From NCBI GenBank assembly GCA_027056465.1, contig JALUKS010000221.1, positions 1 to 18,360 on the forward strand: DNA of 18,360 nucleotides, written 5' to 3'. This stretch comes from Sulfurimonas sp. (GTDB lineage: Bacteria; Campylobacterota; Campylobacteria; Campylobacterales; Sulfurimonadaceae). Made by a program: the position numbers and the translations under genes. Positions 6,594 to 13,345 of the stretch are shown here, one piece after another. The notes under the pieces were generated by a model. That model ran no database searches and was not told where the DNA came from. It saw only the letters and a list, made by a program, of their open reading frames with translations. The stretch's first letter is position 1, and every line of letters begins with the position of its first letter.

Positions 6594-7872
6594 AAATACA
6601 GTTTATTTTTTTTGGCGATGCTTTTGTGATAAAGAGGTAGAGAGGTGATTCGCCAATGGTTAGCGTCTCCTCTTTTAGCTTTTCACCATTTTTTGAGTAG
6701 GCATCAAAATACTCTTCATTTTTGAGTGTTGTCGCTTTTAGTGACCAGTGAATCTGGAGTAGCTGTTCCTCTATCAAACATTGCAAAATGTAATACTCTC
6801 TTTTTATATCTAAACGCAGAAATTGTGCAGAGTGCAGATGCTTATACATATACTTATATGTCTCAAATGCTTCTCTTTTGACAATACCCTCTCTGTTGTC
6901 AATGAGTCCATATCCTGTAGCAATGAGTTGATGCCATGAGAGTGTATCGACCTGCTGAGAGGCAAACGCCAGCAGATGGTATCTGAGCATAAAGTTTGCA
7001 TAACTCTCTTCGCTGACACACTCCTTCTCACTTGTTGGGGCATAGGGTGCAGTGCCTGCTAGTGGCCAGTTTACTTCCGTAATGTGGAGTTTTTGTTTCA
7101 CTTTTGGAGATAACCAGATGAGACTGTTAAGCCATGCTATCTTATCTGAGAGTGTAAACCCTAGTTGCATATTTTCAGGAGCGCCGCGTCTATCTACATA
7201 AAGAAGTGAAGCGATGCCATCATATCGGTAGTGAAAAAAGTTAAAAAGTGTATGAGCAGTGAAGTGATACTCAAAGTCGATAATACCACTCCCAATAAGT
7301 TCAATCTCTGGAAATTCTGTTTTTTTTAAGAGAAACGCCACTTCATAAAATCGGCTATACTCATCAACAGAGAAAAATCCCCACTTCGCACGGTTGATAG
7401 TTGAGCCTATCTCATACATATCCACAAGCCCATTAAGCTGAGTGAAAATAGTATGAAGATTGCTTTTGAGAAGTGCTAAATCTTCGATATTTTCTCTATC
7501 TTGGAGTATTTTAAGTGTGACTTTTTTATCTTCTAAGAGGAGGAGATACTCTTTTAAGGAGTCTAAATTTTGCATCTCCCACAACTTAAAACGCAGTAGA
7601 ACTCTCTGGACTCCTAACTCCTCTATAAGCTGAAGTGTCGCTTGAGGCTCTCTCTCAAAATCAATACCCATCGAGAAAAACTCCTCAGAATGAATCTCTT
7701 TGCGTTTTGTAAAAGGCATAAGTATAAGCGAGAGTGGTAAAACTATAAGTGCAGTAAGCAGCATCTTCACAAGAGAGCCACTTTGGCGTTTGCGCATGCT
7801 CTTTTTGAACTCTCTATCTGTAAGTAGTGCTGGTTGGTCGGAGTAGTTATCCCATTTAAAAGGTGGTTTCAT
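6592..7872 (-). CDS. Membrane-anchored glycoside hydrolase-like protein (clan GH-A TIM-barrel type), LPS-locus associated
   Basis: A 426-residue protein. A basic, cytoplasmic N-terminus (1-35) is followed by one membrane helix (about 36-54); the rest should be periplasmic. The remainder resembles a clan GH-A glycosidase barrel: VDMYEIGSTINRAKWG (150-165) sits where GH-A enzymes have the strand-4 acid/base Glu, and HITEVNWP (263-270) matches the strand-7 nucleophile strand with E266. SWHQLIATGYGLID (312-325) follows as on strand 8. The usual NE of the acid/base motif is S157-T158, so normal hydrolysis is doubtful. I recall similar uncharacterised proteins in LPS clusters of other bacteria, but cannot name a family. 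The ATG at 7872 has no ribosome site and an extended -10 box ends 7 bases upstream; M26 (7797) is a weaker alternative start. It is first gene of the operon with waaF. Confidence 0.7.
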   Translation of the reverse strand: MKPPFKWDNYSDQPALLTDREFKKSMRKRQSGSLVKMLLTALIVLPLSLILMPFTKRKEIHSEEFFSMGIDFEREPQATLQLIEELGVQRVLLRFKLWEMQNLDSLKEYLLLLEDKKVTLKILQDRENIEDLALLKSNLHTIFTQLNGLVDMYEIGSTINRAKWGFFSVDEYSRFYEVAFLLKKTEFPEIELIGSGIIDFEYHFTAHTLFNFFHYRYDGIASLLYVDRRGAPENMQLGFTLSDKIAWLNSLIWLSPKVKQKLHITEVNWPLAGTAPYAPTSEKECVSEESYANFMLRYHLLAFASQQVDTLSWHQLIATGYGLIDNREGIVKREAFETYKYMYKHLHSAQFLRLDIKREYYILQCLIEEQLLQIHWSLKATTLKNEEYFDAYSKNGEKLKEETLTIGESPLYLFITKASPKKINCI

Positions 7873-7879
7873 AACTGCA

Positions 7880-7888
7880 ATTATAGCA
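7880..7888 (-). promoter_or_regulatory. Extended -10 promoter of the glycosidase-like/waaF operon
   Basis: Minus-strand TGCTATAAT is a perfect TGn-TATAAT extended -10 element. Only 7 bases separate it from the ATG at 7872, so the transcript should begin at or within a base or two of the start codon. Confidence 0.6.
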
Positions 7889-7906
7889 TTTTAATCTTCT
7901 TTAGTG

Positions 7907-7912
7907 TATAAT
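7907..7912 (+). promoter_or_regulatory. -10 promoter element of the small membrane-protein genes
   Basis: Plus-strand TATAAT preceded by TG and, further upstream, a T-rich stretch (7889-7902). Six bases lie between it and the ATG at 7919, which again predicts a leaderless transcript. It is divergent from, and 18 bases away from, the promoter at 7880-7888. Confidence 0.55.
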
Positions 7913-7918
7913 TTATCC

Positions 7919-8104
7919 ATGAAGAGAGAAACTATAAAAGAGATTGGAAAATATTTAATAGATATTTCTAAGATAACAGTGGGGATTGCATTTTTAACAC
8001 CTTTTGTTAAAGAAAATAGCTTATCATATATTGCACTTTTTAGTGCTTTATTGTTATCTATAAGTGGCTTTATCCTCATTAACAAAGGAACAACAGATGA
8101 CTAA
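7919..8104 (+). CDS. Small two-helix membrane protein (61 aa), function unknown
   Basis: Begins MKRETIKEIGKYLIDISKI, an amphipathic N-terminal segment, followed by two predicted membrane helices (about 18-32 and 36-54) and a short acidic tail. From memory it resembles small two-helix proteins with a KEIGKYLIDISK start found in many bacteria (possibly the DUF6722 group); I cannot confirm this. The ATG at 7919 is preferred to an in-frame GTG at 7904, which lies upstream of the predicted transcription start. No ribosome site precedes it. It overlaps the next small gene by 8 bases, so the two form a unit. G+C across the pair is about 27% by my hand count, against roughly 38-40% in sampled lines of the gene on its left, suggesting later acquisition. 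Confidence 0.62.
   Translation: MKRETIKEIGKYLIDISKITVGIAFLTPFVKENSLSYIALFSALLLSISGFILINKGTTDD
8085..8089 (+). promoter_or_regulatory. Ribosome binding site of the 33-codon gene
   Basis: AAGGA 7 bases before the ATG at 8097. This is the main reason for believing so short a reading frame. Confidence 0.6.
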
Positions 8105-8198
8105 TTTTGAAATGACTACTTTAACTATGGGTATATTGGCAATTTTATTTGCGTTATTTATTAAACCAACAGATACTAAACATAAAATACACCACTAA
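8097..8198 (+). CDS. Very small single-helix membrane peptide (33 aa)
   Basis: A 33-residue reading frame: polar start MTNFEM, one hydrophobic helix (about 7-22, TLTMGILAILFALFI), then a basic tail ending KHKIHH. Three lines support it as a real gene: a well-spaced AAGGA site, an 8-base stop/start overlap with the 61-residue membrane protein, and a composition that makes sense as a transmembrane peptide. Function unknown; partner of the 61-residue protein, membrane-complex subunit or toxin-like peptide are all possible. Its stop is 7 bases before the ATG of the GT9 gene, which has no ribosome site of its own, so translation of this peptide may feed that gene. Confidence 0.5.
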   Translation: MTNFEMTTLTMGILAILFALFIKPTDTKHKIHH

Positions 8199-8205
8199 CT
8201 TTATA

Positions 8206-9174
8206 ATGAATATATTAGTAGTAAGAAATGATAAACTCGGTGACTTTATAACAGCACTTCCAGCGATATATCTGCTTAAACAGCATAATCCAGAGAACAA
8301 GATAGTCGTCTGCATAGCACCTCTCAATAAACCTCTTGCTCAGAGTTGTAACTTTATAGATGAGGTTGTTGTAGATAGAGCTGAGGAGTCTGTTTTTTGG
8401 CTTGCTTCAAAGATAAGAGAGCAGAGAATTGATGCCTCTGTCACTCTGTTTTCAAATACACGAGTAGCATTTGCACAGTATTTGGCTCGCATAACAAAAA
8501 CCATCGCTCCTGCCACAAAAATAGCACAGATTTTTTATACAGATAGAATCAAGCAGAGACGTAGTGAAGTGAAGATGGCAGAGTTTGAGTACAATATAGA
8601 ACTTGCTAAAGAGCTTTTTCCTACTATGAAAACTACCTATCCTCAACCACTTTTGGCTTTTGATGATGCAAAAAAAGTTTATGATATTTTTTGCATAAAT
8701 AACGACATAGCAAAAGAGATAGTAATCTTTCATGTAGGCTTTGGTGGTTCAAGTGATGCAAACCTTACATTAGATGAGTATGAAAATCTCATAAGAAATC
8801 TTTTGATTCAGAAAAAATACCAAGTGATGATGAGTTTTGGTCCTGATGAAAAAGAACTTTATGAAGCTATGCAGGAGAGATTTGTAGGCGAAGATATTGT
8901 ATTTTATCTCTCTTTAGATGGGCTTGTCTATTTTGCGAAGCTCATTAGTCAATGTAAACTTTTTGTGAGTACCTCTACTGGGACTTATCATCTCGCTTCT
9001 TTGGTAGGCACTTCGACTTTGACATTTTTTGCAGACTCACTTTTTGCGAGTGCTAAGAGGTGGAAAGCAGTAGGGGATGAAAAGCTACAGAAGCATTATA
9101 TGTTGCCAAGTGATGAGAGAAAACGCGAAGCTATGCTAGAAGAGATTAATGCTTCTCTTTTAGCTCTTGATTAA
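8206..9174 (+). CDS. Glycosyltransferase family 9 (heptosyltransferase-like) with divergent donor motif
   Basis: A 322-residue GT-B fold protein of the GT9 family. N-terminal NILVVRNDKLGDFITALPA has the family's Gly-Asp (D13). The C-terminal donor-site segment reads STSTGTYHLASLVGT where WaaF-type enzymes have NDSGPMHLAAALGT: the Asp is Thr and the Pro is Thr, but the His and the downstream G[TS]T turn are kept. Its role is probably transfer of a heptose or other sugar to the LPS core, with donor uncertain. The ATG at 8206 is chosen because the protein then begins at the family motif; an in-frame TTG at 8149 would add 19 residues out of the 33-codon gene. There is no ribosome site, so coupling to that gene is likely. 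Its end overlaps the opposite GT2 gene by 29 bases. Confidence 0.85.
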   Translation: MNILVVRNDKLGDFITALPAIYLLKQHNPENKIVVCIAPLNKPLAQSCNFIDEVVVDRAEESVFWLASKIREQRIDASVTLFSNTRVAFAQYLARITKTIAPATKIAQIFYTDRIKQRRSEVKMAEFEYNIELAKELFPTMKTTYPQPLLAFDDAKKVYDIFCINNDIAKEIVIFHVGFGGSSDANLTLDEYENLIRNLLIQKKYQVMMSFGPDEKELYEAMQERFVGEDIVFYLSLDGLVYFAKLISQCKLFVSTSTGTYHLASLVGTSTLTFFADSLFASAKRWKAVGDEKLQKHYMLPSDERKREAMLEEINASLLALD

Positions 9175-9910
9175 GTTCGTAAAGTTTTATGTACTTGTAG
9201 AAGTTTGTAGCCATATGTGAAAAGGCAATAATTAGCCCCGCATAGCCATCAAGAAACCCACGTTTAAAGATGTAGGTTTTTGTAAACGAGAAGAGAGCAT
9301 TAAAGAATGCTTTTAAAGGTGAAGAACTTTTTTTACCCTTGTTATCTTCTGCAAATATAGTAGAGTATCTGTCTAGTTTGACTATAAAGTCACTAACACT
9401 GGCATAAGGGTAGTGCCTCACACTTCCTAAGAGCATCTCTGTTTTGAGGGAGTCGGTGATAATCTTCTCATGCACTTGTTTATCGGTAAATCGTGTCACT
9501 GAAGAGTTATATAAACGCGGGATGATGTCATCTCCCCAGCAGTGTTTAATCTCCTGTTTTTTATAATAATTTGTTCGCAAGATGGAGTAGATAGTCTGTT
9601 TACTTAGTTGCTGTGTAGCTAGATTTTGAGTGAATGCAGGGGAAAGCACTTCATCTGCATCGAGGGAGAGTATCCACTCATTTTTGGCATACTCACTTGC
9701 TCTGTTTTTTGTAGGACCAAAGCCTAAAAAATCCCCTTGGATGAGATTTACATTTGTAAAACTATTTGCTATTTCATCAGTTCTGTCTGTAGAATTATTG
9801 CTATAAAGTACAACATCCTCAAAAACTTTGAGAGCTTCTAATACGGGTTGGAGGGTTGCCTCTGCATTTTTGACAATCATAACACAGGAGATATGAGCTA
9901 TTTTAGTCAT
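9146..9910 (-). CDS. Family 2 glycosyltransferase (WaaE/LgtF-like)
   Basis: A 254-residue GT-A fold transferase. N-terminal ISCVMIVKNAEATL begins the nucleotide-sugar domain; SNNSTDRT (37-44) is the nucleotide-proximal loop; SLDADE (82-87) carries the metal-binding DxD (D84, D86); GFGPTKNRA and a hydrophobic C-terminal region that may touch the membrane follow. The layout matches WaaE/LgtF-type enzymes that add glucose or a related hexose to a heptose of the LPS core, though the exact sugar cannot be read from sequence. It overlaps the upstream kinase gene by 8 bases, with a purine-rich AAAGGGA site about 10 bases before the ATG. The 3' end overlaps the convergent GT9 gene by 29 bases. Confidence 0.85.
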   Translation of the reverse strand: MTKIAHISCVMIVKNAEATLQPVLEALKVFEDVVLYSNNSTDRTDEIANSFTNVNLIQGDFLGFGPTKNRASEYAKNEWILSLDADEVLSPAFTQNLATQQLSKQTIYSILRTNYYKKQEIKHCWGDDIIPRLYNSSVTRFTDKQVHEKIITDSLKTEMLLGSVRHYPYASVSDFIVKLDRYSTIFAEDNKGKKSSSPLKAFFNALFSFTKTYIFKRGFLDGYAGLIIAFSHMATNFYKYIKLYELNQELKEKH

Positions 9911-10640
9911 TGACTGGTTTCCCTTTGAGTCTCTTTTTAAAGTTTTTTATTTTTTTATTTTTGTTGGAGTAGTAGAGAACTTTTTTTAAAAATGACTCAC
10001 TACAATTATAATTTTTTGCATACTCTTCTGCCATTATTTCAAGTATCTCATCATGAGCCCAGAGTTTAGAGAAGTTCTCTGCACGTAAATCTTCAGAGAG
10101 TTCTAAAAACTTCATACGATTTATATCTACTATTTTAAAGACAAGAGTATCATTCTCGCGTTTTATAAGGATATTTCCAGGGGAGTAGTCATCATGAAAG
10201 ATACCTGCATTGTGTAGCTCTAGTGTAAAGCGAGCAAAGGCACGATAGACTTCTTCTTTGTGAGGAAAGTCTGCATCCAGAAGAGGCTCCCTAATGGTAA
10301 AGTCATACTTAAACTCCTTACTCACAAAATAACTCTCGTTAAGAAGTCCATACTTATAAAATTCTATGTAGCCAATAGGATCCGGAGTAAACTCCCCAAT
10401 CTTTACAGAATACTCATACGACTTTTTTGCCTTTGAAGAGCGAAAAAATGTGTAGGCGATTTTGTTGATGATGTTAGGGACTTTAAAAGATTTTACTACT
10501 GTTGAAGTGTTTTTATAAGAGATGGTTTTGAGTTCATTTCTTGCTTTGTGGATGGTTGCACTATTTTCTTGGAAGTGAGTTTGTATTTCTGTTAAAAATG
10601 TCGAAAATGAAGAATATTGTTTATTTAAGGTGTAGTTCAT
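9903..10640 (-). CDS. LPS core sugar kinase of the WaaP/InaA/KdkA type
   Basis: A 245-residue cytoplasmic protein with a compact protein-kinase-like fold. VVKSF places the ATP-binding Lys at K50, with E76 as likely helix-C partner. The catalytic loop is HDDYSPGN (149-156), with catalytic D151 and N156 in the D+5 position. The metal-binding Asp is D172 in IVDINR, equivalent to DFG. The preceding LHNAGIF is usual in the InaA/WaaP group, which phosphorylates heptose or Kdo in the LPS inner core. All key residues are present, so activity is expected. The acceptor sugar is not readable. It is first gene of a two-gene operon with the GT2, and divergent from the second GT9 gene across 52 bases containing two facing -10 boxes. 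Confidence 0.83.
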   Translation of the reverse strand: MNYTLNKQYSSFSTFLTEIQTHFQENSATIHKARNELKTISYKNTSTVVKSFKVPNIINKIAYTFFRSSKAKKSYEYSVKIGEFTPDPIGYIEFYKYGLLNESYFVSKEFKYDFTIREPLLDADFPHKEEVYRAFARFTLELHNAGIFHDDYSPGNILIKRENDTLVFKIVDINRMKFLELSEDLRAENFSKLWAHDEILEIMAEEYAKNYNCSESFLKKVLYYSNKNKKIKNFKKRLKGKPVND

Positions 10641-10662
10641 TTCTATCTCATGATTTATTTTG

Positions 10663-10668
10663 TATAAT
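10663..10668 (+). promoter_or_regulatory. -10 promoter element for the second GT9 operon
   Basis: TATAAT preceded by ATTTTG, which fits the T-rich -16 element described for Campylobacter promoters. It lies 24 bases before the ATG at 10693, giving a short leader that includes the AAAGGG ribosome site. Confidence 0.55.
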
Positions 10669-10672
10669 AATG

Positions 10673-10678
10673 ATTATA
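10673..10678 (-). promoter_or_regulatory. -10 promoter element for the kinase/GT2 operon
   Basis: Minus-strand TATAAT 32 bases from the kinase ATG at 10640. It faces the plus-strand box at 10663-10668 with the two polymerase footprints overlapping, so the two promoters should compete. Confidence 0.5.
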
Positions 10679-10692
10679 CTCAAAAAGGGATT

Positions 10693-11721
10693 ATGTTGAA
10701 GTTAAATTTTAGAAGTGGTAGTGCTTTTGCTTCAAAAAAAGCACAAGAATATTTAAAAAATAAAAAACCAGAAGATATAAAAGCAATAGTAGTTATTCGT
10801 CATGCAGCTATAGGAGACTTTATGAACATTCGTCCTTTTCTGATAGAACTTCGTAAATTTTTCCCAAATGCCAAAATAACATTAAGTGTAATAAAACATT
10901 ATATGTATGGAATACCATACGATTTAGTTGATGAAGTGCATATAATGTCTCGATACAAAGAAGATGGTTCTAAGACAAATTTTAAAACTCGTTTAGAAGA
11001 GGCAAAAGCACTTGCTCCTCAAGATATTTTATTTGATTTAACTGATAGCACAATAACACTGCTATTGACAATTGTTGCTAATGTAAAATTAAAAATTGGG
11101 TATCCATACAGAGGATTAAGACGCTTTTTTTATGATATAGCGACACTACGAAGTGATTTTGTTGTTGAAGCTATGTCTGTTTTGCATATGCTAAATATAT
11201 TAGGTGCAAAAACAGAATTTCCACTCTCTTATGGACTTGCAGAAAAATATCCAAAGAGAGAAGTAAAAAAAAGAGTTATATATTTTGCAGGTGCTTCTAT
11301 CAAAATGAAATGTTGGGAAGAAGAGAAGTTTGCAAAGCTTATAGAAAAAATGTCAATAGAATATTCTGAATATGAACATGTTATTTTACAAGGCATAGGT
11401 GATGATGAAAAGTTTTTAGGTATATATGAACATCTTCAAGACAGAGATAATGTCACTCTCCAAGAAACAATACCTTTAGATGATGTTATGAGTTTGATGG
11501 CAAATAGTAAATGTCTTGTTTCAAATGATACAGGTATTAGAAATATGGGGATTGCTTTGGAAATACCAACAGTAGGGATATTTTTTCGGATACCACCTTT
11601 TAGGTATTGGCCTCGAGAAAATATCCATGATTGTGTTTTCAACATAGAATACAACTCTCCAAATGTAGAAGATGTTTATAATGCTAGTAAAAATTTGATA
11701 GATAAACTCTATGAAAAATAA
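10693..11721 (+). CDS. Glycosyltransferase family 9-like protein, divergent
   Basis: A 342-residue GT-B protein distantly related to heptosyltransferases. It has a polar N-terminal extension (1-30), then AIVVIRHAAIGDFMNIRP with the family Gly-Asp (G41, D42). The donor-site region reads SNDTGIRNMGIALEIPT: the NDxG is kept, but the His of NDSGPMH is replaced by Asn, and IFGPT becomes IFF. It may therefore use a donor other than ADP-heptose. The ATG at 10693 follows AAAGGG by 3 bases; an in-frame TTG at 10660 lies upstream of the predicted promoter and is rejected. G+C looks markedly low (23% and 35% in two 60-base lines I counted). It overlaps the GT4 gene by 11 bases and heads a three-gene operon. 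Confidence 0.8.
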   Translation: MLKLNFRSGSAFASKKAQEYLKNKKPEDIKAIVVIRHAAIGDFMNIRPFLIELRKFFPNAKITLSVIKHYMYGIPYDLVDEVHIMSRYKEDGSKTNFKTRLEEAKALAPQDILFDLTDSTITLLLTIVANVKLKIGYPYRGLRRFFYDIATLRSDFVVEAMSVLHMLNILGAKTEFPLSYGLAEKYPKREVKKRVIYFAGASIKMKCWEEEKFAKLIEKMSIEYSEYEHVILQGIGDDEKFLGIYEHLQDRDNVTLQETIPLDDVMSLMANSKCLVSNDTGIRNMGIALEIPTVGIFFRIPPFRYWPRENIHDCVFNIEYNSPNVEDVYNASKNLIDKLYEK

Positions 11722-12799
11722 AAATATTTTAGAACTTTGCCTTTCTCATGGGCTTGGTGGTTTAGAGATGTATGTCTCAAGCTGTTATGAGGAGTTTTCA
11801 AAAAAAACAGTTTGTAAAGTTGTAGTAAGCCCTGATAGTAAGCTTGATAACTATTTAGATGTGAATGATAAACTTTATGTGAAACGCAGTAAGTTTTTTC
11901 CTTTTATTCCTGCTTTACAGTTGGCAAAATATATAGATAAGTATGAGATTGATATTGTGCATTTTCACTGGACAAAAGACATCATCACGGCAGTTCTTGC
12001 AAAAAATATGAGCCGAAGAAAGCCTAAACTTGTGCAGAGTCGCCATATGAATATGACTCGTTTTAAAGATGATTTTTATCATAGATGGCTCTATAAAAAT
12101 ATTGATATGATGCATGCTGTTACAAAGCAGGTAAAAGTACAACTTGAGAAGTTTATCCCTCAAGAAATACGACCGAAAATTGAGATGGTTTATTTGGGAG
12201 TGAAAAAGCCTAAAAACAGTACAAAAAGAGTAGAAGAGTTACGAAAAAAATATCATATTAGCGACGAGTTTGTTGTCGGGATAGTAGGGCGAATAGAGGA
12301 GGCAAAAGGGCAGTATAAGGTTATAGAAGCAGTAGCGAAGTTAGATACTTTAAATGTCAAACTTTTAGTAGTAGGCTCAGTAATGGATGAGTCATATTTA
12401 TTAAAATTACAGAAAAAAATAGATTTTTTACAGATAACAGATAGAGTTATTTTTACAGGTTTCACAAAAGAGATAAATGAGCATATAGAGCTTTTTGATG
12501 TGAATGTTTTGGCAACAGAAAATGAAACATTTGGACTTGTAGTAATAGAAACAATGGTAAATAAGACCCCTATAATTGCTACAAGCAACGGTGGTCCATT
12601 AGAAATTATAGAAGATGAAGTGAGTGGATTACTTTTTGATGGGAGCAGTGAAAATTTGGCATTTAAAATACAAAAGTTTTATAATGATAAATCATTTTCT
12701 CATACTCTAGCTAAGTCTGCTTATGAAAGAGTACAGAATAAGTTTGAGTATGTAAAACAGCTTACTCATTTATATACTACTCTTATAGAGGAGCTTTAA
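11711..12799 (+). CDS. Family 4 glycosyltransferase
   Basis: A 362-residue retaining GT-B transferase. The N-terminal acceptor domain starts ILELCLSHGLGGLEMYV, with the GGLE loop of GT4 enzymes, and has HFHW (84-87). The C-terminal domain starts VVGIVGRIEEAKGQ (188-201) and carries the E-x7-E donor motif (E272 and E280 in ENETFGLVVIE), then SNGGPLEII for phosphate binding. It should add a hexose or similar sugar from a nucleotide donor to the LPS core or a polysaccharide; the specificity cannot be read. It starts inside the GT9 gene (11-base overlap) and stops one base before the acyltransferase ATG, so all three genes are co-translated. Confidence 0.88.
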   Translation: MKNKNILELCLSHGLGGLEMYVSSCYEEFSKKTVCKVVVSPDSKLDNYLDVNDKLYVKRSKFFPFIPALQLAKYIDKYEIDIVHFHWTKDIITAVLAKNMSRRKPKLVQSRHMNMTRFKDDFYHRWLYKNIDMMHAVTKQVKVQLEKFIPQEIRPKIEMVYLGVKKPKNSTKRVEELRKKYHISDEFVVGIVGRIEEAKGQYKVIEAVAKLDTLNVKLLVVGSVMDESYLLKLQKKIDFLQITDRVIFTGFTKEINEHIELFDVNVLATENETFGLVVIETMVNKTPIIATSNGGPLEIIEDEVSGLLFDGSSENLAFKIQKFYNDKSFSHTLAKSAYERVQNKFEYVKQLTHLYTTLIEEL

Positions 12800-13345
12800 A
12801 TGAAAGATTTCTCTATTATTCAAAAATTAAGAAATAAGATTCGTATAGAAGGTAAACATACTATTTCAATAGCAAAGAGTGTTAAATTAGTAAATTGCAA
12901 AATTGAGATAAAAGGGAGTGCTAATAGTCTCATAATTCATAGTGGAACTACTTTACGTGATGTACAGATTGAGATAATCGGTAATAATAGTAGTATTGAG
13001 ATAGGTAAAAACACTATAATTGGTGAGAACTCTTATCTCTCTGCAAAAGAGTCGACTCGTTTAACTATTGGTGAGGAGTCAATGCTCTCAAGGAATGTGA
13101 AAGTTATGACATCTGATGGACATCCAATCTATCAAAATGGTATAGTCATTAATGGTGCAAAAGATATTAGTATAGGAAAAAGATGTTGGTGTGGGGATAG
13201 TGTTACTATCTTAAAAGGGATAAGCATTGGCAGTGGCAGTGTTCTCGGCATCAATAGCACCCTGACACACTCTATAAAAGAGAATGTAGTAGCTGTTGGT
13301 AATCCTGCTAAGGTTGTGAAGGAAGATATTTCTTGGGAGTATTAG
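12800..13345 (+). CDS. Hexapeptide-repeat O-acyltransferase (probable glycan O-acetyltransferase)
   Basis: A 181-residue left-handed beta-helix protein. Imperfect [LIV]-G-x4 repeats run from about 44 to 155 (IEIGKN, TIIGEN, LTIGEE, ISIGKR, ISIGSGSVLG). H108 in SDGHPI is the likely catalytic His, and the C-terminal VAVGNPAKVV motif (163-173) is typical of acetyl-CoA-dependent sugar O-acetyltransferases such as WcaF and serine-acetyltransferase relatives. It probably acetylates a sugar of the LPS core or attached glycan. AGAGGAG at 12787-12793 gives a good ribosome site 6 bases before the ATG, which directly follows the GT4 stop. The stop codon overlaps the convergent ligase-like gene by 4 bases. 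Confidence 0.87.
   Translation: MKDFSIIQKLRNKIRIEGKHTISIAKSVKLVNCKIEIKGSANSLIIHSGTTLRDVQIEIIGNNSSIEIGKNTIIGENSYLSAKESTRLTIGEESMLSRNVKVMTSDGHPIYQNGIVINGAKDISIGKRCWCGDSVTILKGISIGSGSVLGINSTLTHSIKENVVAVGNPAKVVKEDISWEY

Noticed and set aside
7891..8085. 64-codon minus-strand frame opposite the small membrane-protein gene
   Set aside because: It would cross both predicted promoters and opposes a frame with clear membrane-helix pattern and a coupled partner; it has no ribosome site.
8149..8205. TTG start extending the GT9 gene by 19 residues
   Set aside because: It overlaps the 33-codon gene, the extra residues do not match the family, and the protein begins properly at 8206.
10660..10692. TTG start extending the second GT9 gene
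   Set aside because: It would lie upstream of the predicted transcription start and before the AAAGGG ribosome site.
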